DNA of 62,500 nucleotides, from positions 1,102,501 to 1,165,000 of the forward strand of contig CAJNDS010002468.1 of NCBI GenBank assembly GCA_905221605.1, read 5' to 3'. Both the position numbers and the translations under genes were made by a program. Under the pieces are notes generated by a model that was given only the letters and a program-made list of their open reading frames with translations, did not search any database and had not been told where the DNA came from. This DNA is from Symbiodinium natans (lineage: Eukaryota; Sar; Dinophyceae; Suessiales; Symbiodiniaceae). Shown one piece after another: positions 55,501 through 62,500 of this stretch; positions within the stretch are counted from its first letter, which is position 1, and each line of letters begins with the position of its first letter.

Positions 55501-57689
55501 TAGGGACTAGGGCTATTTGGTTTAGCGCTTAGGGTGTAGGGCGTCAGGTTCAGGCCTCTGCTGACTGGAGGACGCCATGAGGTCGTATATGGTACCTCGA
55601 GTAACCCATACACCGTTTTGCGAAGGGGCAAATACCAATTATTAAAGTGCATCTCGTTGCTTCCCAAAAGGATATTCTAGGTACACCTAAAACCCGAGAC
55701 CTGCTTTTCACGAGCCACCAGCAGAAACCGTACCAAAGCCACAGACCATGGTGACCCCAACATTCTTATATCCCTTCTTGTGGAGGGCCCTGAGCAAGGG
55801 ACCCCCTAACTTTCGAAGCGGGGCAACAAGGGTATTGAGCTTCTAGGGATTCAGGGTTCAGGGTTGAGGGTTAGGGTTTAGGGTTTAGGTTTCAGGGTTT
55901 AGGGTTGAGGGTTGAGGGTCGAGGGTTTAGGCTAATTAGGATGGAACTCGCCCCTGGCCATGCACAAGTCCAACGCGCAAGTCCATGAACCTCTAAGTTG
56001 CTATTTGCTTAACTACTGCCTGCTCCTCTCACAGCGATGGCACTTTACTTGCGATAGAGTCAGTACAAAGCTCGCGTACTCCAAGCTTCACAATGCACCT
56101 GACACTAACCCGCACCCGCCTAAATTCCCTAAGCCCCGTTACGTGCCCTTCTTCCGTAAGCCTCTCTTTTTTGAGGGGTTTGGGATGTTTCATGCTTTTT
56201 TCGGGTTTCGGGCTTAAGGGCTTCGGGTTTAGGCTTTTAGGATGCTTCATCGGGTTTTCAAGGTTGAGGTCTTTTGGAGGGCGGGGGAAATCGTGTTCAG
56301 GCAAGCTGCATACCACATGGTGCCCCAGTCTCGCACCCTGAACCCTAAAGCCTAAAGCACGAAACCCTAAACCCTAAACCCTAAACCGTAAACCCTAAAC
56401 CCTAAACCCTAAACCCTAAACCCTGGGTAGGTACCCAGGGAACCTTAGGGATGTAAAGGCCTGCGCAGCACTCACCCAGAGCGATTTCAAGGTTCTGTCA
56501 GAGCGCCATCGAGAGCGCCGAGAGAGACCACGAGCTTATCCTGCAGAACGTTGCACAGGACTTTGTGGTACTTTACTGTAACTTTAGATCCTTACGTTTT
56601 GTGGGTTTATTGGGTTTCTTATTAAGGCAGCTAAACGTTTAATTTATAGCTACCCTCCTGAATGCAGCCAAGAGGAGTCGGCCAGCCAAGTTCCCAAGCC
56701 CAGGTTCTGGACCTTTAGGTTCCTCAAGCACTTCATGGTACCGAGACTTCATGTTTCTTGGGTCATCTATACCCAGTTCCCGTATATGGACCCAGCCCCC
56801 GGTTGAGTTCAGGATACTTTCTCTTATTGGTTGAGAGTTTATTTAGGGCTTGGGGTTTTGGGTTCCACCCCAGACCATCCCCACCCCCAAACCCCCCCTG
56901 TTGTAAAAAAATATTTTTAGGGGGAAGGAGCCCACACCCAGATGCGCAAGCGCCCAACACAAGACGCAGGAATCTAAGAATAGTTCAGCCCAAACCCGAA
57001 ACCCTAAACCCCTAAACCTTAATTTCTGCCTAATTCCCTACTTCCCTACAAAAGAGAACTCGAAAACCTGTAAAGAAAATTCCAAAGCCACAACGCCCCG
57101 CAGGAGAAGCAGAAATACTTCCGGGCCGTGCGGAGACTGTTCCAGCAGTTGGACCGCAACGAAGACGGAGGCTCGGGGCTCCCAGAACATTCCCCAAGCA
57201 CGAAGGGTTTAGGGTTTATAGGGTTTCGAGTTTCGGGTTTTTAGGCTTTCGGGTTTCGGATTTAGGGTTTCGGATTTAGGGTGTAGGGTTTCGGGTTTAA
57301 TTCGGGTTAAGGGTTTAAGGTTTAGGGTTCAGGGCCACCCTTCCTGTACGAATTTATCGTTCCAACGGACTTCCAGCCTCGATTGAAACATTGAATTAAA
57401 CCTAAACCCAAAACCCCGAAGCCTAACCCCAATGAAGGTATATTTCCTGTTAAGGTTAGCGCAAACTGAGTTGTTTTTTTGGGGGGGCCACCTTTGTAGG
57501 ATCCAACAAGGCCAAAACCTACACCTGATCTGTAAATCCCGCTGCCTAAAACCCCAAACCCGAAACCCTAAACCCCAAACCCTAAACCCGAAACCCGAAG
57601 CCCTAAACCCTCCCTTCTAAGCCCCCGAGCCGCGCCAGGCATCACGGTCAAGGAGTTCAAAGCCGCGATGCGGGATCCGTTCCTTCACC
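40465..57689 (+). CDS. Voltage-gated cation channel with EF-hand, 18 exons seen
   Basis: A single-domain voltage-gated cation channel of the Ion_trans class. It should sit in a membrane and pass Na+ or Ca2+ on depolarisation, with calcium control through the EF-hand. Reading the listed exons in order gives one open frame with S1, S2, S3, an S4 of ten basic residues at every third place, S5, a pore loop, S6 (motif VLNVMTG), a post-S6 helix (SAIESAERD) and an EF-hand. Coding totals about 1,015 bases in 17.2 kb, with introns of 385-1805 bases. Thirteen of 17 introns read as GC-AG, two as GT-AG, and two (after the exons ending 44468 and 54535) are unsure, with GA or GG donors. At least 14 introns have G-rich repeats near the start and C-rich repeats near the end. 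Neither start nor stop codon was identified; upstream islands from 38.1 kb join in phase and the frame is open at the last exon. Ion selectivity cannot be judged. Confidence 0.85.
41408..41490 (+). CDS. Channel exon 2: S1
   Basis: Acceptor CACACATCAG, reading FE then AFFGCVIVTNSVFIAAQIQ, matching the S1 style of protist Ion_trans channels (FEaffG.vI..N). GC donor (GCCTTTTC). Confidence 0.85.
41733..41846. mobile_element. MITE-like element, family E, copy 2
   Basis: Ends CTACCATTTGCTTAAGGA and TTCTTAAGCAGA are imperfect inverted partners resembling the element at 8116. A poly-G run lies inside. Confidence 0.55.
42001..42036 (+). CDS. Channel exon 3: S1-S2 linker micro-exon
   Basis: 36 bases after acceptor AACCCACAG, reading KPFKPEAWDDQ. 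The donor is the GT of the first telomere repeat (CAGG|GTTTAGGG). Upstream DNA from about 41930 is also open (SAHSAEASQHSRPSAPSPA), so an earlier acceptor is possible. Confidence 0.7.
42149..42264. mobile_element. MITE-like element, family B, intact copy
   Basis: Ends ACCTTGGTGGCCCAGTGGTA and GGTTACTGGGCTACCAAGGT form inverted repeats 116 bases apart. Interior TTGGGTTCAAGG and AACCAACCCCAAAAAGGG is partly self-complementary. Relatives at 2001, near 8800 and near 47790. Confidence 0.75.
42266..42343. mobile_element. MITE-like element, family F, copy 3
   Basis: Contains CCTTATTAAGGACTGTTAGT and ends ACATCCCA, as in other family F copies. Directly next to the family B copy. Confidence 0.5.
42548..42593 (+). 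CDS. Channel exon 4: start of S2
   Basis: Acceptor CTTCGGCAG, reading ASPDEAVFIIASIY. GC donor GCTTCTCACC; the next exon begins GCTTCTCTTCAC, so seven bases are repeated at both intron ends. Confidence 0.8.
42779..42903. mobile_element. MITE-like element, family F, copy 4, with a TTTAGGG insert
   Basis: Left end CTTGGGATGTTCC, right end GCGTCCCAA. Compared with other copies (AATCCCTATTAAG...GTTAG.ATAAGG), the centre is replaced by four TTTAGGG repeats at 42846-42874. Confidence 0.6.
43197..43448 (+). pseudogene. Coding-like fragment inside a channel intron
   Basis: Reads LILKRELLCYARSLLVLKRL, then HHLIQQTVSRGRAASVAAV and DLRRKQNGDLRRPEFQ. GC-rich and protein-like, with no telomere repeats. 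The exons on either side join in phase without it, so it is not part of the channel. Unknown. Confidence 0.4.
44399..44468 (+). CDS. Channel exon 5: end of S2
   Basis: Acceptor TTCAGCCCAG, reading LLFTVELTMRFLAGGPRIL then VEDR, the classical S2 pattern (E-L-x-x-R). Donor uncertain: GG after CGG, or a GA a few bases earlier. Confidence 0.85.
45500..45622 (-). repeat. AAACCCCT octamer array
   Basis: About 15 perfect copies of CCCCTAAA directly before channel exon 6. Confidence 0.97.
45629..45670 (+). CDS. Channel exon 6: start of S3
   Basis: After AACCTCGAG, reads PVISEDEWAWLLLD, matching the W-x-W-x-x-x-D entry into S3. GC donor (GCACCTTGG). Confidence 0.8.
45811..46050 (+). pseudogene. Coding-like fragment with a 38-base tandem duplication
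   Basis: Reads MRCGLKWHNMAKYVGDGV then RSPVTYFKES. A 38-base segment starting GGCGTGCGAAGC is repeated in tandem (45883-45920, 45921-45957), which breaks the frame. Likely an inserted fragment in the S3 intron. Confidence 0.35.
46627..46724. mobile_element. MITE-like element, family A, copy 2
   Basis: Ends TTGGAAGCTCTTTGACTTAG and CTAAGTCAAAAGGGCTTCCA are inverted partners; the right end runs straight into a long CCCTAAA array. Confidence 0.75.
46838..46897 (+). CDS. Channel exon 7: S3
   Basis: Acceptor ACCCATCAG, reading VVVVASSLMEFILEM then MLRAE, following directly on LLLD of the previous exon. GC donor (GCGCTTGG) and TTTAGGG array. Confidence 0.85.
46898..48664. other. Channel intron between S3 and S4 (1767 bases)
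   Basis: G-rich arrays 46905-47045 and 47248-47319, unique DNA, a decayed family B copy near 47790, then C-rich arrays up to 48628. No gene. Confidence 0.65.
48665..48717 (+). CDS. Channel exon 8: first half of S4
   Basis: Acceptor TTCTCCAAG, reading VSTS then MRLVRVLRVAKIT. Basic residues at every third place. GC donor (GCTCGCTCG) splits the next Arg codon. Confidence 0.85.
48940..49160. repeat. Poly-C / poly-A / TAA low-complexity tract and G run
   Basis: C-rich run, then 17 A, (AAT)n and AAAAT units, then GTGTGTG and a G-rich run. Decayed family E elements may underlie it (TTCTATTTGCATTAGAAG). Confidence 0.8.
49784..49892. mobile_element. MITE-like element, family D, near-perfect hairpin
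   Basis: Two 42-base arms (49784-49825 and 49851-49892) are perfect inverted repeats by eye, beginning CCAGAGGGTCCATTTGTAG, around a 25-base loop. The perfect pairing implies a recent insertion. Confidence 0.85.
49941..50068. mobile_element. MITE-like element, family A, copy 3
   Basis: Ends GCTTAGAAGCTCTTTTGACT and ACTAAGTCAAAAGAGCCTCC; the right end again abuts CCCTAAA. Confidence 0.7.
50184..50228 (+). CDS. Channel exon 9: second half of S4
   Basis: Acceptor TGGGCCAG; completes the Arg codon and reads AIRIVRLVKFIRSL, continuing the every-third basic pattern. GC donor (GCTCGGCTCC). Confidence 0.88.
50875..50955 (+). CDS. Channel exon 10: S4-S5 linker and S5
   Basis: Acceptor GCGCAACAG, reading KTLLYCI then GRTLRAMLWSGVLLILIMF. 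GC donor (GCCCCTCGG) and TTTAGGG arrays. Confidence 0.88.
51223..51251. repeat. CTAC tetranucleotide microsatellite
   Basis: About seven copies of CTAC inside an intron. Confidence 0.9.
51584..51655 (+). CDS. Channel exon 11: end of S5 and turret
   Basis: Acceptor AAGCCCAG, reading FSLIFTDIVTEHMGG then IPAEDRPN. GC donor (GCCGCTTGG). Confidence 0.85.
52844..52910 (+). CDS. Channel exon 12: pore helix
   Basis: Acceptor CTCTCCAG, reading YLA then FRFGSLDRSMHTLYASITG, the pore-helix style of this class (FGSL...M.TL..SITG). GC donor (GCAACAGGG) and a long TTTAGGG array. Confidence 0.87.
54497..54535 (+). CDS. Channel exon 13: after the pore
   Basis: Acceptor AACCAAAG, reading VDGVWRLLFEASS, the usual V-D-x-x-W after the pore helix in outline. 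Donor probably GA (GAGGGGG). Boundaries less sure than neighbours. Confidence 0.65.
55026..55055 (+). CDS. Channel exon 14: S6 start, 30-base micro-exon
   Basis: Acceptor ACGCCGCAG, reading AYIAFCLFAV; GC donor (GCTTGGCG). Confidence 0.8.
55441..55463 (+). CDS. Channel exon 15: S6 end, 23-base micro-exon
   Basis: Acceptor GCTCCTGAG, reading VLNVMTG, the hallmark S6 motif; GC donor (GCTGCTCT) leaves two bases that make Val with the next exon. Confidence 0.82.
56492..56564 (+). CDS. Channel exon 16: post-S6 helix
   Basis: Acceptor GATTTCAAG, reading FCQ then SAIESAERDHELILQNVAQ, matching the A-I-E-S-A helix after S6 in this family. The donor is GT (GTGGTACT), one of few here; this intron lacks a clear G-rich array at its start. 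Confidence 0.87.
57104..57170 (+). CDS. Channel exon 17: first half of EF-hand
   Basis: Acceptor CCCCGCAG, reading EKQKYFRA then VRRLFQQLDRNEDG, the entering helix and first calcium ligands D-x-N-x-D-G. GC donor (GCTCGGGG). Confidence 0.88.
57639..57689 (+). CDS. Channel exon 18: second half of EF-hand
   Basis: Acceptor CCGCGCCAG, completes Gly and reads ITVKEFKAAMRDP then FLH; supplies the Ile at position 8 and the Glu at position 12 of the loop. The donor is probably GC (GCAGCTTAG). No stop codon follows in frame, so more exons are expected. Confidence 0.85.
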
Positions 57690-57862
57690 GCAGCTTAGGG
57701 TTTGGAGTTTAGGGTTTAGGGTTTAATGTTTCGGGCAGGGATGTTTAGGGCTTAGGCCCCCCTCTATGCTATCCGCGCAAGGTTCCCCCCTTAAATAACC
57801 TGAATCAGGTTTAATCATCCTTAAACTTTGTATGGGGAGCCGAGGGGGGGGGGGGGGGGGGT

Positions 57863-57975
57863 GCAGCTTAAATAGGGTTTATTTGGAAGCTGGCACTCGT
57901 GTTCACAAGAGGAAAAAAGGCCCCAAAACGTATACTTATTTACAAGAGCCAACTTCCAAATAGACCCTATTTTAG
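57863..57975. mobile_element. MITE-like element, family G
   Basis: Inverted arms TTAAATAGGGTTTATTTGGA and TTCCAAATAGACCCTATTTT about 110 bases apart, next to a 20-base poly-G run. The adjacent TTAAATAACCTGAATCAGG resembles DNA near 33040. Confidence 0.65.
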
Positions 57976-57989
57976 GTCCTAGGGGGGGT

Positions 57990-60010
57990 CCCAGGCCTGA
58001 ATTAAATATGAAGGCCCCGATTTAAATATGAATATTTAATTCTGGAGCTTCATATTTAAATTATTTAATTCGGGCCCGGGAATTAAATAATTTAAATAAT
58101 TTAAATAATTTAAATCCTGGAGGGGGGGGGGGGCGGGCCTCCTCCCGCAGGAGGAATTAAATAATTTAAATATGAAGGCCCCGAATTAAATATTAATATT
58201 TAATTCGGGGCCTTCATATTTAAATTATTTAATTCCTCCTGCGGGAGGAAGCCCGGCCCCCCCCCCTCCAGGATTTAAATTATTTAAATTATTTAAATTA
58301 TTTAAATTATTTAAATTATTTAAATTATTTAAATTATTAAAATTATTTAAATTATTTAATTCCCGGGCCCGATTTAAATAATTTAAATATGAAGGCCACG
58401 ATTTAAATATGAATATTTAATTCGGGAGCTTCATGTTTAAATTATTTAATTCGGGCCCGGGAATTAAATAATTTATATAATTTAAATCCTGGAGGGGGGG
58501 GGACGGGCCTCCTCCCGCAGGAAGAATTAAACAATTTAAATATGAAGGCCCCGAATTAAATATGAATATTTAATTCGGGGCCTTCATATTTAAATTATTT
58601 AATTCCTCCTGCGGGAGGAGGCCCGGCCCCCCCCCCTCCAGGATTTAAACTATTTAAATTATTTAGATTATTTAAATTATTTAAATTATTTAATTCCCGG
58701 GCCCGATTTAAATAATTTAAATATGAAGCTCCCGAATTAAATATTCATATTTAAATCGTGGCCTTCATATTTAAATTATTTAATCGGGCCCGGGAATTAA
58801 ATAATTTAAATAAATTAAATAATTTAAATAATTTAAATAATTTAAATATTTTAAATCCTGGAGGGGGGGGGGGCCGGGCCTCCTCCCGCAGGAGGAATTA
58901 AATAATTTAAATATGAAGGCCCCGAATTAAATATTAATATTTAATTCGGGGCCTTCATATTTAAATTATTTAATTCCTCCTGCGGGAGGAAGCCCGGCCC
59001 CCCCCCCTCCAGGATTTAAATTATTTAAATTATTTAAATTATTTAAATTATTTAAATTATTTAAATTATTTAATTCCCGGGCCCGATTTAAATAATTTAA
59101 ATATGAAGGCCACGATTTAAATATGAATATTTAATTCGGGAGCTTCATATTTAAATTATTTAAATCGGGCCCGGGAATTAAATAATTTAAATAACTTAAA
59201 TAATTTAAATAATTTAAATAATTTAAATTATTTAAATTATTTAAATCCTCCTCCCGCAGGAGGAACTAAATAATTTAAATATGAAGGCCCCGAATTAAAT
59301 ATGAATATTTAATTCGGGGCCTTCATATTTAAATTATTTAATTCCTCCTGCGGGAGGAGGCCCGGCCCCCCCCCCTCCAGGATTTAAATTATTTAAATTA
59401 TTTAAATTATTTAAATTATTTAAATTATTTAAATCATTTAAATTATTTAATTCCCGGGCCCGATTTAAATAATTTAAATATGAAGCTCCCGAATTAAATA
59501 TTCATATTTAAATCGTGGCCTTCATATTTAAATTATTTAAATCGGGCCCGAGAATTAAATAATTTAAATAATTTAAATAATTTAAATCCGGGAGGGGGGG
59601 GGGGGCCGGGCCTCCTTTTGCAGGAGGAATTAAATAATTTAAATATGAAGGCCCCGAATTAAATATTCATATTTAAATCGAGGCCTTCATATTTAAATTA
59701 TTTAATTCCTCCTGGGGGAGGAGGCCCGCCCCCCCCCCTCCAGGATTTACATTATTTAAATTATTTAAATTATTTAATTCCCGGGCCCGATTTAAATAAT
59801 TTAAATATGAAGGCCACGATTTAAATATGAATATTTAATTCGGGAGCTTCATATTTAAATTATTTAAATCGGGCCCGGCCCACCGGGCCCCCTCCCTCTC
59901 CCAGAATTAAATAATTTAAATAATTTAAATCCTGAACACCCCTTTCGGATTGAAATTATATAAATTATTTAATTCCGGGGGGGGGGGCCTGGTCGGGCCT
60001 GCCCCCCCCC
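57990..60010. repeat. Palindromic AAATT satellite, period near 370
   Basis: Built of AATTTAAATAATTTAAAT runs around two alternating palindromes, one centred on GGCCCCGAATTAAATATTAA and one on a GGCCACGATTTAAATATGAA type, joined by CCTCCTGCGGGAGG and poly-G/C blocks. The first palindrome recurs at about 58181, 58551, 58922, 59290 and 59654. No coding. Confidence 0.92.
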
Positions 60011-60011
60011 G

Positions 60012-60350
60012 ATTTAGTATCGGGGAATTGAAAGATTGATTTCATGTCAATGTCCAGGGGCCCGATTTGGCCAAATTTTGCCGGGCAGCCTCCGGTCAAA
60101 ATTTGGCCAAATCGAGCCGCGCCTTTCTGAAGGCCCGAGATTATTTTAAACTATCGCGGCTCGATTTGGCCAAATTTTGCCGGGCAGCCTCCGGGCTAAA
60201 TTTGGCCAAATCGGGCTGCCCTTCGTATGCCATGAGAAATGCGCGGCTCGATTTGGCCAAATTTTGCCCGGAGGCTGCCCGGCAAAATTTGGCCAAATCG
60301 GGCCCCTGGACATTGAAATGAAATCAATTTTTCATTCCCCGATACTAAAT
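60012..60350. repeat. Large palindrome of about 340 bases
   Basis: Outer arms of about 83 bases (60012-60094 and 60268-60350), starting TTTAGTATCGGGGAATTGAA and ending in CCCCGATACTAAA, are inverted copies. Inside, TTTGGCCAAATTTTG units form further palindromes. Open frames here are a by-product of the symmetry. Confidence 0.85.
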
Positions 60351-60455
60351 CACGAGCCCGGGCCTCCCCCTCAACACTAAATTACGAGCCCGGGCCTCCC
60401 CCCAATACTGAATTACGAGCACGGGCCTCCCCCCAATACTAAAGTACGAGCCGGG
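60346..60455. repeat. Three tandem units with ACGAGCCCGGGCCTCCCCC
   Basis: A unit of about 33-35 bases (ACTAAATTACGAGCCCGGGC...) repeated three times with few changes, linking the palindrome to the 88-base array. Confidence 0.8.
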
Positions 60456-60539
60456 GAATTAAATAATTTAAATGCCCGGACGCCCCCCCTGGGGTATTTA
60501 AATTATTTAAGTTATTTAATTCCTGACCCCCCAACCCCG

Positions 60540-61939
60540 ACCCGCAAATGTTGTTCCTACCCTTTTCCGTTGTGTGTGGTATTTGCAGGACTTTTGCAGG
60601 GTGCCAAGGGGATCCCGGCAAATTTTGACCCGCAAATGTTGTTCCTACCCTTTTCCGTTGTGTGTGGTATTTGCAGGACTTTTGCAGGGTGCCAAGGGGA
60701 TCCCGGCAAATTTTGACCCGCAAATGTTGTTCCTACCCTTTTCCGTTTTGTGTGGTATTTGCAGGACTTCTGCAGGGTGCCAAGGGAATCCCGGCAAATT
60801 TTGACCCGCAAATGTTGTTCCTACACTATTCCGATTTGTGTGGCATTTGCAGGGCTTTCGCAGGGTGCCAAGGGGATCCCGGCAAATTTTGACCCGCAAA
60901 TGTTGTTCCTACCCTTTTCCGTTTTGTGTGGCATTTGCAGGACTTTTGCAGGGTGCCAAGGGGATCCCGGCAAATTTTGACCCGCAAATGTTGTTCCTAC
61001 CCTTTTTCGTTTTGTGTGGTATTTGCAGGACTTTTGCAGGGTGCCAAGGGAATCCCGGCAAATTTTGACCCGCAAATGTTGTTCCTACCCTTTTCCGATT
61101 TGTGTGGCATTTGCAGGACTTTTGCAGGGTGCCAAGGGGATCCCGGCAAATTTTGACCCGCAAATGTTGTTCCTACCCTTTTCCGTTTTGTGTGGCATTT
61201 GCAGGACTTTTGCAGGGTGCCAAGGGGATCCCGGCAATTTTTGACCCGCAAATGTTGTTCCTACCCTTTTCCGTTTTGTGTGGCATTTGCAGGACTTTTG
61301 CAGGGTGCCAAGGTGATCCCGGCAAATTTTGACCCGCAAATGTTGTTCCTACCCTTTTCCGTTTTGTGTGGTATTTGCAGGACTTTTGCAGGGTGCCAAG
61401 GGGATCCCGGCAAATTTTGACCCGCAAATGTTGTTCCTACCCTTTTCCGTTTTGTGTGGTATTTGCAGGACTTTTGCAGGGTGCCAAGGGGATCCCGGCA
61501 AATTTTGACCCGCAAATGTTGTTCCTACCCTTTTCCGTTTTGGTGTGGTATTTGCAGGACTTTTGCAGGGTGCCAAGGGGATCCCGGCAAATTTTGACCC
61601 GCAAATGTTGTTCCTACCCTTTTCCGGTTTGTGTGGCATTTGCAGGACTTTTGCAGGGTGCCAAGGGGATCCCGGCAAATTTTGACCCGCAAATGTTGTT
61701 CCTACCCTTTTCCGTTTTGTGTGGCATTTGCAGGACTTTTGCAGGGTGCCAAGGGGATCCCGGCAAATTTTGACCCGCAAATGTTGTTCCTACCCTTTTC
61801 CGTTTTGTGTGGTATTTGCAGGACTTTTGCAGGGTGCCAAGGGGATCCCGGCAAATTTTGACCCGCAAATGTTGTTCCTACCCTTTTCCGTTTTGTGTGG
61901 TATTTGCAGGACTTTTGCAGGGTGCCAAGGGGATCCCGG
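60540..61939. repeat. 88-base tandem array, about 16 copies
   Basis: Units start GACCCGCAAATGTTGTTCC and repeat every 88 bases, with one 89-base unit near 61540 and a few point changes (GTTTTG/GATTTG, GGTATT/GGCATT). The array ends sharply at 61939. Because 88 is not a multiple of 3 every copy is read in all frames, giving recurring 76- and 84-codon ORFs on both strands that are not genes. Confidence 0.97.
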
Positions 61940-62500
61940 TCTCCTGTCTTCATTTCTCCTCCATGATTTTCATTGCTTTTCCCATGAAAATTGCTTCCTT
62001 TTGATCTCTCCTCTCTCCTTTCTCTCTCCCTTCTCTTCTCTTGTTCTCTTTTGAATCTCAAAATCACACCAAAGGAAGCTTCTTTTCCTTATTGAATGAA
62101 AAAGAAAAACAAGAAAAGAGATAGGTAAAGACACGGAAGAGCTCCACTGCCTATTGTTTCATTCCCTTTCCTCTCTTTCTATGTGTTGTTTCCTTGTCGT
62201 TTCAGAAAGCTAGCAAAATAAGGGCAAGGGGGCTTCCTGAAGAGGAGAGAGGGCACCTTTTTTTTTAATTGTAGAGGGGAAAGCGAGAGACAAGGAAGGG
62301 AGAGATGATAGATAAAGAAGAGTGCTATCCGTCTCCTTGTTTCTTGTGTCTTCTCTTCTTTTCAGTTCATCATATTCCTTTTTTCGGCCTGTCTCTTCTG
62401 CTCTTTTCCTTACCCTTCTCCTTTTCAAGTTCTTTCTTTTTAGTTTTTCTGTTTCGAAAAGAAAGAGGGAAGGGAGAGAGAAGGGCGAGAGGATAGATAA
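61940..62500. other. Purine/pyrimidine-skewed DNA, no gene seen
   Basis: Pyrimidine-rich up to about 62060 (CTCTCTCC runs), then mixed GA-rich and CT-rich stretches. No telomere repeats, no satellite, no splice-flanked island. Short open frames reflect the skew. Confidence 0.7.

Larger units (their letters stand above)
1..57720. repeat. Sea of telomere-like repeats between coding islands
   Basis: Short arrays of TTTAGGG or CCCTAAA, pure or degenerate, recur every few hundred bases. C-rich arrays usually lie immediately left of a + strand coding island and G-rich arrays immediately right of it. Intervals between the exons listed below are read as introns made of these arrays, their variants (CCCCTAAA, CCCCAAA, GGGTTTG, GGGTTTTA, AGAACCC), MITE-like elements and homopolymer runs. 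Switching orientation around each exon argues against a chromosome end, where one orientation would run without interruption. Confidence 0.9.

Noticed and set aside
1-57700. Chromosome-end telomere or subtelomere
   Set aside because: Arrays are short, change orientation around each exon, and are separated by a conserved gene. A true end would be one long array of one orientation.
60439-61868. Recurrent 76- and 84-codon ORFs on both strands
   Set aside because: By-products of an 88-base tandem repeat read in rotating frames; no gene-like variation.
60540-61939. CRISPR array
   Set aside because: The whole 88-base unit repeats, with no variable spacers, in a eukaryotic setting.
62210-62496. 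Short ORFs at the right end
   Set aside because: The GA/CT skew yields Lys/Glu/Arg- or Ser/Leu/Phe-rich frames on both strands; no other support.

Overview
This window reads as nuclear DNA of a dinoflagellate-like protist. The evidence is: (i) a sea of TTTAGGG/CCCTAAA repeats, the telomere motif reported for dinoflagellates and also for plants and some other protists; (ii) very short coding islands whose best reading needs mostly GC-AG introns with AG|G acceptors, a dinoflagellate habit; (iii) a single-domain voltage-gated cation channel carrying an EF-hand, a protein class common in dinoflagellates. The organism call is an inference. I saw no bacterial operons, tRNA, rRNA or CRISPR.

Layout. 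From 1 to about 57.7 kb the sequence alternates between coding islands of 23-90 bases and intron-like DNA of about 0.4-1.8 kb (some longer). Almost every island lies on the + strand, with a C-rich array (CCCTAAA)n on its left and a G-rich array (TTTAGGG)n on its right. An intron therefore starts with UUUAGGG repeats and ends with CCCUAAA repeats, so its two ends are complementary in the RNA. Intron interiors hold MITE-like inverted-repeat elements (at least six families), poly-G/poly-C runs, decayed gene or retroelement fragments, and one intronless Cys-rich ORF (30.1-30.6 kb).

Genes. The best-supported gene is a voltage-gated cation channel, read here from 40.5 to 57.7 kb in 18 exons (about 1.0 kb coding in 17.2 kb). 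It has S1, S2, S3, an S4 with ten basic residues at every third position, S5, a pore region, S6, a post-S6 helix and an EF-hand split between two exons. Upstream, from 1.6 to 38.6 kb, about 34 more islands look like exons of a charged, partly coiled-coil protein that I do not recognise. Several runs of them join in phase (for example 18.4-22.8 kb, and 38.1 kb into the channel), so they may be the N-terminal part of one giant gene or a separate gene ahead of the channel.

Right end. After 57.7 kb the telomere-like repeats stop. A strongly palindromic AAATT-rich satellite (about 58.0-60.0 kb, period near 370) follows, then a roughly 340-base palindrome, three short tandem units, and a tandem array of 16 copies of an 88-base unit (60.54-61.94 kb). 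The last 560 bases are purine/pyrimidine-skewed DNA with no recognisable gene. The channel reading frame is still open at its last exon, so the gene may continue beyond the window. All splice sites were inferred by eye from reading frame and channel-family similarity; transcript data were not available.
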